Assembly (NCBI GenBank): GCA_946618745.1
Contig: CAMOLN010000026.1
Coordinates: forward strand, 1 to 8,473
Source: an uncultured Alphaproteobacteria bacterium
Lineage (GTDB): Bacteria > Pseudomonadota > Alphaproteobacteria > RF32 > CAG-239
Reading direction: 5' to 3'
DNA length: 8,473 nucleotides
The translations under genes were made by a program, and so were the position numbers. The notes below the pieces were generated by a model, which saw only the letters and a program-made list of their open reading frames with translations, was not told where the DNA came from and made no database searches. Numbering within the stretch: the stretch's first letter is position 1; each line of letters opens with the position of its first letter. Of this stretch, positions 1 to 6,374 are shown piece by piece.

Positions 1-462
1 TTGGTTAATGATCGAGGTCCTTATTCGGGGAATCGGAAGTTAGATATGTCAGCTGCGGGAGCGAAAGTGTTGGGCTATACAGGTCGCGGTACAACAGAAG
101 CAGTGGTTTCGTATTTGTCAGGGCCAAGTAAGCATTTGCAAGAGTATATGGAAGGAAAATACAGCCCAGAAGAGATGCAGGCGGAAGTTAATAAGTTGGA
201 AAAGCAAATTGCTGAGGCAAATAAGGTAAATGAAATCATGTTAGCAATGTCGAAAGAATTGCGAGGACAAACAGCGTCATTAAGAGATGTGGTAAATATT
301 TATAATACCAGTGTTGCTTGTTATGATATGATGAATGAAAAAAAAGATTTGGACGCAGTTGTCGGGTTGGCGATGAGGTTAACAAGCGATACAGCTTATT
401 ATGAGGATTATTTAAAACATCCGGAAGCGTTTAATTTTCCCAAAAGAAGAGAAAGAGCATAA
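1..462 (+). CDS. RlpA-like septal ring/lytic transglycosylase-family protein, C-terminal part (5' end outside window)
   Basis: This is the 3' end of a gene cut by the left edge; the TTG at base 1 is an internal Leu codon, not a start. The first ~40 residues are the end of an RlpA double-psi beta-barrel: VNDRGPY followed by NRKLDMS and a GTT turn, matching the same stretch of the complete RlpA downstream. Asp4 aligns with the third catalytic residue of RlpA (Asp157 of the Pseudomonas aeruginosa enzyme). The rest, about residues 45-153, is charged and mostly helical (for example EVNKLEKQIAEANK, coiled-coil-like) and ends in a basic tail KRRERA. There is no SPOR domain, unlike the second copy. 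RlpA proteins cleave glycan strands lacking stem peptides, so a periplasmic cell-wall role is likely. The missing N-terminus hides any signal peptide or lipobox. The family call is firm; the function of the tail is unknown. Confidence 0.85.
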   Translation: MVNDRGPYSGNRKLDMSAAGAKVLGYTGRGTTEAVVSYLSGPSKHLQEYMEGKYSPEEMQAEVNKLEKQIAEANKVNEIMLAMSKELRGQTASLRDVVNIYNTSVACYDMMNEKKDLDAVVGLAMRLTSDTAYYEDYLKHPEAFNFPKRRERA

Positions 463-528
463 AAATAATGATTTTTTAAATAATTATCTCGTATAAGTGA
501 TATGAGTTCACTTTACGGGATTAATTTT

Positions 529-1809
529 ATGAAAAAAATAATAGCATTATTGATAATTGCAATGTTGGGGGCGAGTGCTTGTGCTTTTGCCGGAGAAAAA
601 GGTAAAAACAGCCAAGCTTATGCCGATTATCTGATTTGGTTGGACGGCTTGAAAAAAGAGATGGTGCAAAAAGGCATTTCGCAAGCAACAATTGATAAAG
701 TTTACGGTGAAAATGATTTTTATCATGAAAAACCATCGGCAGTAGTCAGAGATCGCAAACAGTTGGAATTTGTGTTGAGTTCTGAGGATTATTTAAATAG
801 AGTGGCCGGTAAAATCCGTTCAGAAAAGGCCAGAGCAAAATATAAAGAATTAAGACCGTTGTGGGATAAGGTTGAGGCAAAATATAATTTGCCGGCCGAA
901 TATATTGTGGCTTTTTGGGGAGCAGAGACCAATTTCGGCAGTCATTTCGGCGGATATAATGTGATAGATGCTTTGACCGAAATGAGTTATGATAAAAGAC
1001 GGTCGGATTTTTTCAAAAAAGAATTGTATCATGCTTTGAAAATCATTGATGAGCAAGATTTTGATTATAAAAAAATGCGCGGTTCGTGGGCCGGTGCAAT
1101 GGGACATTTTCAATTTATGCCGACAACTTATCATGCTTACGGAGTGGATTTTGACGGTGACGGAATTATTGATATATGGGATAATTTTGAAGATGCTTCG
1201 GCATCCGCGGCCAATTATCTGACCTCAATAGGTTGGGATAAAAATATTCCTTGGGGATGGGAGGTAAATCTGCCTTGGAATTTTGATTACAGTTTGAGCG
1301 GACGTAATAAGTTTAAGGCTTTGTCCGAGTGGCAGAAAATGGGAGTCGTGCGCAGAGACGGAAAAAAGTGGAGTAATGATAAAGATATTAAGACGGCAAT
1401 ACTGACACCGGAAGGAAGTAAAGGGGCTGCTTATTTGGTTACGGAAAATTTCGGGCGAATAATGCAATGGAATCGTTCAGAAAATTATGCTTTAGCAATA
1501 GGATTGTTGGCAAATTTTGCCGCAGGAAATAAGGATTGGCAAAAAAGGGAAATAGTCAAACAAAAACTTAAAACCGATGATGTTAAGAAAGTTCAGGTTT
1601 TTATTAATAAAATCGGTTTAGCAAAATTGGCCGAAGATGGCGATTTAGGAACTAAAACCAAAGAAGCGGTAAAATTGTTGCAAAGAGAGGCAAAATTAGT
1701 TCCGGACGGATATCCTGATGAAAAATTATTACGGAAAATTGAGCAATATAATCCCGAAATAGGGTGGGCGGTTCCGGTGCCGGCAAGAAAATTACACAAC
1801 CCAAAATAA
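529..1809 (+). CDS. mltB: MltB-type lytic murein transglycosylase with C-terminal peptidoglycan-binding domain
   Basis: Membrane-bound or periplasmic lytic transglycosylase (GH103 family) that cuts MurNAc-GlcNAc bonds to 1,6-anhydro ends. I chose the ATG at 529 (426 residues) over the in-frame ATG at 502 because MKKIIALLIIAMLGASACAFA is a complete signal peptide starting there. The cut may be after AFA; the Cys in ASAC leaves a weak lipoprotein alternative. The catalytic Glu is Glu133 in the AFWGAETNFGS motif (bases 925-927). GAMGHFQFMP follows near residue 190, then an EF-hand-like loop DFDGDGIID at 207-215, as in E. coli Slt35. Residues ~347-403 form a PG_binding_1 domain (GDLGTKTKEAVKLLQ). 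Domain order and length are normal for the alphaproteobacterial version. The gene lies between two rlpA-like genes, 66 bases after the first. The start codon has only a weak ribosome site (GGGA at 517-520). Confidence 0.95.
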   Translation: MKKIIALLIIAMLGASACAFAGEKGKNSQAYADYLIWLDGLKKEMVQKGISQATIDKVYGENDFYHEKPSAVVRDRKQLEFVLSSEDYLNRVAGKIRSEKARAKYKELRPLWDKVEAKYNLPAEYIVAFWGAETNFGSHFGGYNVIDALTEMSYDKRRSDFFKKELYHALKIIDEQDFDYKKMRGSWAGAMGHFQFMPTTYHAYGVDFDGDGIIDIWDNFEDASASAANYLTSIGWDKNIPWGWEVNLPWNFDYSLSGRNKFKALSEWQKMGVVRRDGKKWSNDKDIKTAILTPEGSKGAAYLVTENFGRIMQWNRSENYALAIGLLANFAAGNKDWQKREIVKQKLKTDDVKKVQVFINKIGLAKLAEDGDLGTKTKEAVKLLQREAKLVPDGYPDEKLLRKIEQYNPEIGWAVPVPARKLHNPK

Positions 1810-1838
1810 TTGCTTTACCTGAGCTAAAAAAGTATATA
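1810..1838 (+). promoter_or_regulatory. Possible sigma70-type promoter for the rlpA-dacC-tmk operon
   Basis: TTGCTT (1810-1815) and TATATA (1833-1838) are separated by 17 bases, the usual -35/-10 spacing, in the 68-base gap before the second rlpA. This is the longest intergenic space upstream of the run, so a promoter here is plausible. In AT-rich DNA such matches arise by chance, and the -35 box is imperfect (TTGCTT against TTGACA). A start site near 1845 would put the adjacent palindrome at +1. Confidence 0.35.
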
Positions 1839-1845
1839 GACTGTG

Positions 1846-1863
1846 CCGTGAGTTAACTTACGG
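1846..1863. promoter_or_regulatory. 18-bp near-palindrome, candidate operator or 5'-leader hairpin
   Basis: The stretch CCGTGAGTTAACTTACGG reads the same on both strands except for one position pair (G at 1850 against T at 1859), which would still form a G-U pair in RNA. As RNA it gives a 7-bp stem with a UUAA loop. No T-run follows, so it is not an intrinsic terminator. Its place just downstream of a promoter-like pair and 14 bases before the rlpA start fits an operator or leader hairpin. The regulator, if any, is unknown. Confidence 0.4.
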
Positions 1864-1877
1864 AATATGGTAGCTAA

Positions 1878-2705
1878 ATGGAAATAAAAAAATTAAGTGT
1901 TTTGTTGTTAGTTGGGGGTTTATCGGCCTGTACTTACGGGTTTGCCGATTTGGGTGACGGTAAATATACTCAAGCGTCAGCCATCAGCGGTCAGGGTGGT
2001 ATGTATAAAATCGGTAATCCATATAAAGTTAAAGGAAAGTGGTATTATCCCAAAGAAGATTACGGTTATTCGGAAGTGGGGATTGCATCGTGGTATGGTG
2101 ATGATTTTCATGCCAAAAAGACTGCTAATGGCGAAAAGTATGATATGAATTCTTTGTCGGCAGCGCATCGGACTTTGCCTTTACCGTCAATTGTCAAGGT
2201 AACCAATTTGCAAAACGGACGATCATTGGTGCTGAGAGTGAATGATCGAGGACCGTATGCCAATAATCGTATTTTGGATGTTTCCAAGCGTGCTGCTTCG
2301 TTGCTGGGTTTTCAAATGCAAGGAACAACAAAGGTAAGAGTTGAGGTTTTAGAAAAAGAGAGCAAGGCTTTGAAATCGGCTTTGTTGCATGAAGGCAGTA
2401 TGGAAAGTGCCAAAAAGGCAATTGAAGCAGCAGAAAAAAGAACCGCTGAGCCGATTAAAAATGTGATTGAAAGTTATCCTAAAGGAAGCTATTTTGTGCA
2501 GATAGGTTCTTATAAGGAAAATAGCGGAGCACAAACAGCGGCGGTCAGATACGGAAAAAATGCCAAGATTTATTATGCCGATGTTGACGGCGAAAAATAT
2601 TATCGTGTGAGAATGGGGCCATACAGCAGTCGTTTAGAGGCTGAGGAAAATGCCGCTAAGGCAAAATATAAGGGAGCCACAGATGCAAAGGTGGTAATTG
2701 ATTAA
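1878..2705 (+). CDS. rlpA: RlpA septal lytic transglycosylase, lipoprotein with SPOR domain
   Basis: A 275-residue lipoprotein. The signal peptide ends in the lipobox LSAC with Cys18 as the predicted lipidated residue. The double-psi beta-barrel spans about residues 66-158 (GIASWYGDDFHAKKTANGEKYDM ... AAHRTLPLPS ... VNDRGPY). Asp89, His97 and Asp123 have the same spacing (8 and 26 residues) as the catalytic Asp123/His131/Asp157 of Pseudomonas aeruginosa RlpA, so activity on denuded glycan strands is expected. A Lys/Glu-rich linker (about 159-200) leads to a C-terminal SPOR domain (about 203-273; YFVQIGSY ... YYRVRMGPY), which in this family binds denuded septal peptidoglycan. The ATG at 1878 is the only start that keeps the signal peptide intact, although its ribosome site (GGTAG) is weak. 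It heads the operon, 20 bases before dacC. Confidence 0.95.
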   Translation: MEIKKLSVLLLVGGLSACTYGFADLGDGKYTQASAISGQGGMYKIGNPYKVKGKWYYPKEDYGYSEVGIASWYGDDFHAKKTANGEKYDMNSLSAAHRTLPLPSIVKVTNLQNGRSLVLRVNDRGPYANNRILDVSKRAASLLGFQMQGTTKVRVEVLEKESKALKSALLHEGSMESAKKAIEAAEKRTAEPIKNVIESYPKGSYFVQIGSYKENSGAQTAAVRYGKNAKIYYADVDGEKYYRVRMGPYSSRLEAEENAAKAKYKGATDAKVVID

Positions 2706-2714
2706 AATTAAGAA

Positions 2715-2720
2715 AGAAGG
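2715..2720 (+). promoter_or_regulatory. Ribosome binding site for the DD-carboxypeptidase
   Basis: GAAGG-type Shine-Dalgarno sequence (AGAAGG) lies 5 bases before the ATG at 2726. It is one of the clearer ribosome sites in the window and fixes that start. Confidence 0.6.
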
Positions 2721-2725
2721 TAAAG

Positions 2726-3874
2726 ATGAAAAATAGCAGTTTGATTATGGGTGGTTTGATTGCCGGTGTTATGATTGCAGGTTGTAATGCTTGGGCGATT
2801 GATACAAAAGCACGCAATATGATTTTGGTGGATTATACAACCGGTGCTTATATGTATGAGAAAGATATAGCCGAACCGATACCTCCGGCATCGATGAGTA
2901 AGTTGATGACGGTATATATGATTTTTGATAAATTAAGAGACGGAAGTTTGTCTTTGGATGATACTTTTAAGGTAAGTGAAAATGCTTGGCGGAAAGGCGG
3001 AGCAGCCAGCGGCGGTTCAACAATGTTTTTGTCAATAGGCGACGAAGTTAAAGTTGATGAGCTGTTAAAAGGGATTATTATTCAGTCGGGTAATGATGCT
3101 TGTATTGTGGCTGCCGAAAATATTGCCGGTGATGAAGAAACTTTTGTAAAAATGATGAATGCAAAAGCTAAAGAGTTAGGATTGAAAAACTCAACTTTTG
3201 CCAATGCCACCGGATTGCCGCATCCAGATCATAAGATGTCGGTTGAAGATTTAGCAATTTTAGCAAGACGAATTATTGAAGATTTTCCGCAGTTTTATCA
3301 TCTGTTTTCGCAGAAGGAATTTGTTTATAATCACATAAAGCAGGGTAATCGCAATCCTTTGCTTTATTCAATGCCTTATGCTGACGGTTTGAAAACAGGC
3401 CATACAGATGAAGCCGGATATTGTTTGACGGCCTCTGCTAAAAAAGATGATAGGCGTATTATCGGAGTTATGACCGGATTAAGCTCAAATAATGAAAGAT
3501 CCGAAGAAGCAGAAAAAATGATGTCGTGGGCTTTTAGGGAATTTGATAATTATAAGTTGGTAAAAAAAGGCAATAAATTAGCGGATATTCCTGTATGGTA
3601 CGGGGTTGACAAGACTGTTCCGTTGGTTGCGAAGGAAGATATTATTAAAACATTGAAAAAGAATCGTTATAATCAGATGTCGATGAAAGTTGTATATAAT
3701 AAACCGGTTAAGGCGCCGGTTGAGATGGGACAACAATTGGGCATTTTGAAGTTGGAATTTCCCGATGGAGCGATTGAAGAAGTTCCTTTGGTAGCCGGGC
3801 AAACAATTAATAAAGTCGGGTTAGCCAGCAAGATTATGTATAATATAAAATATTTATTGTCCGGAGAGTTGTAA
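2726..3874 (+). CDS. dacC: D-alanyl-D-alanine carboxypeptidase (PBP5/6 family)
   Basis: Penicillin-binding protein of the PBP5/6 type (peptidase family S11) that removes the terminal D-Ala from pentapeptide stems and so limits cross-linking. All three active-site motifs are present: SMSK (Ser56 nucleophile, Lys59), SGN (121-123) and KTG (223-225, in DGLKTGHTDEAGYC). The C-terminal third (about 280-365) matches the PBP5 beta-rich domain, and the last ~20 residues (ASKIMYNIKYLLSGEL) could be the amphipathic membrane anchor usual in the family. The N-terminal export signal is ambiguous: cleavage after NAWA is the family norm, but IAGC (Cys20) is also a fair lipobox. Length (382) is normal. The gene ends one base before tmk, so the two are likely translated together. 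The letter suffix (dacA, dacC or dacF) cannot be decided from sequence alone. Confidence 0.94.
   Translation: MKNSSLIMGGLIAGVMIAGCNAWAIDTKARNMILVDYTTGAYMYEKDIAEPIPPASMSKLMTVYMIFDKLRDGSLSLDDTFKVSENAWRKGGAASGGSTMFLSIGDEVKVDELLKGIIIQSGNDACIVAAENIAGDEETFVKMMNAKAKELGLKNSTFANATGLPHPDHKMSVEDLAILARRIIEDFPQFYHLFSQKEFVYNHIKQGNRNPLLYSMPYADGLKTGHTDEAGYCLTASAKKDDRRIIGVMTGLSSNNERSEEAEKMMSWAFREFDNYKLVKKGNKLADIPVWYGVDKTVPLVAKEDIIKTLKKNRYNQMSMKVVYNKPVKAPVEMGQQLGILKLEFPDGAIEEVPLVAGQTINKVGLASKIMYNIKYLLSGEL
3863..3868 (+). promoter_or_regulatory. Ribosome binding site for tmk, inside the end of dacC
   Basis: GGAGAG ends 7 bases before the tmk ATG at 3876 and lies within the last codons of the carboxypeptidase gene. 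This supports the start and suggests coupled translation. Confidence 0.6.
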
Positions 3875-3875
3875 A

Positions 3876-4550
3876 ATGAGAGGAAAGTTTATAACTTTTG
3901 AAGGCGGAGAAGGAACAGGTAAGTCGACGCAAGTTGAATTATTGGCTAAGTATTTAACGGAAAAAGGTTTTAATGTGGTTAAAACCAAAGAGCCTGGCGG
4001 AACGGAAATCGGCAAGGAAATAAGAAGATTACTGGTTTGCGGCGATAAAGATAAGATGGATGCTACTGCCGAAGCTTTGTTGTATTATGCGGATAGACAT
4101 ATACATATGGTGCAAAAAATATTACCGGCACTGGAAGATGGTAAGATAGTTATCAGTGATCGTTTTGCGGATTCAACAACAGCTTATCAATGTTATGGCT
4201 ATGGTGAAAGAATTTCCAAAGAAGTTATTGATAGTCTATACAAAATTGCGGTGGGGAATTTTAAGCCTGATTTAACAATAGTTTTAGATATAGATCCGCA
4301 AAAAGGTTTAAGTCGTTCTTTTGCCAAAGCGGATGGTATGGAAGAAAAAGAATTGCGTTTTGAGAGCCATGCGTTGGAATTTCATAGTAATTTGCGAAAA
4401 GGATTTCAGATTATTGCGCAAAATGATCCAGAGCGTTGTGTGGTGTTGGATGCTGACAAATCGATTGAAGAATTACATCAAGATGTAATAAGAACAGTAT
4501 GCAATAGATTAAATTTGGTTGCAAACCGATACCAAAAAATTCAAAATTGA
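3876..4550 (+). CDS. tmk: Thymidylate kinase (dTMP kinase)
   Basis: Phosphorylates dTMP to dTDP with ATP, the step feeding both de novo and salvage thymidylate into dTTP. The start MRGKFITFEGGEGTGKST carries the P-loop at residues 10-17. KEPGGTEIGKEIRRLL (38-53) and the substrate-binding DRF motif (95-97, in DRFADSTTAYQ) follow. The P-loop has Glu rather than Arg at its third position, as in the E. coli type, where LID-region basic residues help catalysis; the LID lies at about 143-162. At 224 residues it is slightly longer than most bacterial Tmk proteins, the extra being a basic C-terminal tail (CNRLNLVANRYQKIQN). It sits between dacC and holB, the usual tmk-holB pairing of bacteria. Confidence 0.97.
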   Translation: MRGKFITFEGGEGTGKSTQVELLAKYLTEKGFNVVKTKEPGGTEIGKEIRRLLVCGDKDKMDATAEALLYYADRHIHMVQKILPALEDGKIVISDRFADSTTAYQCYGYGERISKEVIDSLYKIAVGNFKPDLTIVLDIDPQKGLSRSFAKADGMEEKELRFESHALEFHSNLRKGFQIIAQNDPERCVVLDADKSIEELHQDVIRTVCNRLNLVANRYQKIQN

Positions 4551-4566
4551 GGTAGGTCGTAAAATA

Positions 4567-5613
4567 ATGGATGTAATAAAGCCTCGAGATAATCCATATT
4601 TAGTAGGACATGAAGTTCAAGAGAAATTAATTTTGGACGCATGGAGGAATCGAGTTTTACATCACGCCTATTTGATATCCGGTCCGAAGGGAATAGGAAA
4701 GGCTACGTTTGCTTATCGTATGGCACGTTTTTTATTGAGTGCCGATGAAAATAAGGCTGAGAACTATAAAAGTTTAGAAATTTCGCCGAATAATGATATT
4801 TTTAAGCAGATAAGTGCTAATGCTCATCCGGATTTTAAGGTTATAGAGCGAGGTTATATAAAGACCGACAGGCAAAAGATATACAAAGCACTATCAAGCG
4901 GAAATTATATGAATGAAGATGATTTAGCAAAACTGAAAAAGTCTGCTGAGATAGTGGTTGATGATGTCAGAGAAGTTTGTGATTTTTTAGCTAAGAGTTC
5001 GGCTTATGGCGGTTGGCGAATAGTGATCATAGATAGTGTTGATGAAATGAACAGATCATCAGCAAACGCTATATTAAAGGTTTTGGAGGAACCTCCGCAC
5101 CGGACAATGATGTTGCTAGTGGCTCATAATCCGGATACATTATTGCCAACGGTTCGTTCTCGTTGCGCTAAATTGGAACTTAAACCTTTGCAAGATAATA
5201 TTACGGCCAGTTTGTTGCGTCGTTATTGTTCGGATTTAAATGAAAGTGAAGTTAAAAAAATAAGTGTTTTGGCGGAGGGAAGTATCGGTAAAGCAATGGT
5301 TTATGTTGACGGTAATGCGGTTGATTTTTACGATCGTATTAAGAAAACAGTGAAAGATGGAAAGAATTTCAAAATTAAGGATATTTTGGAGTTTAGCGAC
5401 ATTGCGGTTAAAGATAATAATTATGAATTGTTCAAAGAACTAATCGGAAGATTTTTGGCAGAGCAGGCCAGGTCCGGAATTAATGCTTTAACCTACACAA
5501 AGTTGTTTGATGATTTCAGCAGAATTTTTAAGCAAACAGAAAGCCTTAATTTGGATAAAAGACAAGTTGTAATGAATATGATGGTGGCATTAGCCAGAGC
5601 GGAGCAAAGTTAG
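4567..5613 (+). CDS. holB: DNA polymerase III subunit delta' (clamp loader)
   Basis: Delta' subunit of the clamp-loader complex, which loads the beta clamp at primer ends. I chose the ATG at 4567 (348 residues) over the in-frame ATG at 4519: the alphaproteobacterial family begins with a PRxNPxLVGHE motif, found here at residues 6-16, and GAGGTAGG (4549-4556) lies just upstream. The longer form would overlap tmk by 32 bases with unconserved sequence. The Walker A-like loop GPKGIGKAT (39-47) has Ala where Ser/Thr usually follows the Lys, in keeping with a subunit not thought to hydrolyse ATP. A degenerate Walker B (IVIIDSVDEMN, 152-162) and the SRC motif (198-200) are present. The four zinc-binding Cys of the E. 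coli protein are missing, with NAHPDFKVIERG in that place. Residues ~97-128 look like an insertion. Confidence 0.94.
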   Translation: MDVIKPRDNPYLVGHEVQEKLILDAWRNRVLHHAYLISGPKGIGKATFAYRMARFLLSADENKAENYKSLEISPNNDIFKQISANAHPDFKVIERGYIKTDRQKIYKALSSGNYMNEDDLAKLKKSAEIVVDDVREVCDFLAKSSAYGGWRIVIIDSVDEMNRSSANAILKVLEEPPHRTMMLLVAHNPDTLLPTVRSRCAKLELKPLQDNITASLLRRYCSDLNESEVKKISVLAEGSIGKAMVYVDGNAVDFYDRIKKTVKDGKNFKIKDILEFSDIAVKDNNYELFKELIGRFLAEQARSGINALTYTKLFDDFSRIFKQTESLNLDKRQVVMNMMVALARAEQS

Positions 5614-5615
5614 AA

Positions 5616-6374
5616 ATGTTAGCGGATAGTCATTGTCATTTGGAAAATAATGCGGAAGTAGATAGTGTAATTAAAAGGGCTCAAGTTGTCGGGGTTGAAT
5701 ATATTTTGGATGTAGGAGCAAATATTACCCATTTGTCAGAGCATTTGGATATAGCTCGTCGTTATGATCATGTTTATACATCAGTCGGGGCTCATCCGCA
5801 AGAAGCGACGGAGTTTGGCGATCTGAAGGCAATTGATATATTGCGCGCTTGCGAAAATGACAAAGTGATAGCTATAGGTGAGGCCGGTTTGGATTATTAT
5901 TATAATCCTGATACTAAAGATCAACAAATTGCTTTATTTAAGGAACATATAGCAGCGGCACAGGCATCTCAATTACCATTAGTAATTCATAATCGCGAGT
6001 CTGATGAGGATATGATTGAACTTTTATCTAGTGCTTATGATAAAAAAACTTTTAAGGCAATTATTCATTGTTATTCATCATCTAAGAGATTAGCTGAGGT
6101 TGCTTTGGAAATGGGGTTTTATATTTCAGCTTCGGGAATTATTACTTTTAAGAAGTCAGAAGAAATTAGAGCTAATTTTGCTGATATCCCGTTGGATAGA
6201 TTGTTGGTCGAAACTGATGCACCATATTTAGCACCGGAGCCGAAACGAGGTAAAGTTAATGAACCGGCCAATGTGGTGCTAACTGCCCAAAAATTGGCTG
6301 AAATTAAACAAGTTAGTTTTACTGAAATATCTGAAGTTACTACAAACAATTTTAAGAGGTTGTTTGAGCTATGA
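5616..6374 (+). CDS. tatD: TatD-family metal-dependent DNase
   Basis: Amidohydrolase-type (TIM-barrel) nuclease of the TatD/YcfH family; characterised members are Mg-dependent 3'-5' exonucleases or DNases, while the exact substrate here is unknown. All expected metal ligands are visible: His6 and His8 (MLADSHCHLE), Glu89 (IGEAGLDYYY), His125 (VIHNRES), His151 (IIHCYS) and Asp201 (VETDAPYLAPEPKRG). Length (252) is normal. The start lies two bases after the holB stop, with GGAG at 5601-5604 as a somewhat distant ribosome site. Its stop overlaps the next start (ATGA), so translation is coupled to the MBL gene. In many alphaproteobacteria metG sits between holB and tatD; it is absent here. Confidence 0.95.
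   Translation: MLADSHCHLENNAEVDSVIKRAQVVGVEYILDVGANITHLSEHLDIARRYDHVYTSVGAHPQEATEFGDLKAIDILRACENDKVIAIGEAGLDYYYNPDTKDQQIALFKEHIAAAQASQLPLVIHNRESDEDMIELLSSAYDKKTFKAIIHCYSSSKRLAEVALEMGFYISASGIITFKKSEEIRANFADIPLDRLLVETDAPYLAPEPKRGKVNEPANVVLTAQKLAEIKQVSFTEISEVTTNNFKRLFEL

Noticed and set aside
469..497. Promoter-like TGATTT / TATAAG pair before mltB
   Set aside because: The -35 part is poor and the region is extremely AT-rich, so chance is the simpler explanation.
502..528. Nine-codon N-terminal extension of the MltB gene from the ATG at 502
   Set aside because: The extension puts MSSLYGINF before an already complete signal peptide that starts at 529; the shorter start is the better one.
850..1134. 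Reverse-strand open frames inside mltB, and similar ones inside rlpA, dacC, tatD and the MBL and DHH genes
   Set aside because: They lie antisense to well-supported genes, have no recognisable domains, and have compositions expected of shadow frames.
1867..1887. Six-codon upstream ORF (MVAKWK) overlapping the rlpA start in another frame
   Set aside because: Too short, no ribosome site of its own, and no attenuator-like structure after it; most likely coincidence.
4519..4566. Earlier start for holB overlapping tmk by 32 bases
   Set aside because: The added 16 residues are unlike the family, and the ATG at 4567 has a Shine-Dalgarno-like sequence and the conserved PRxNPxLVGHE beginning.
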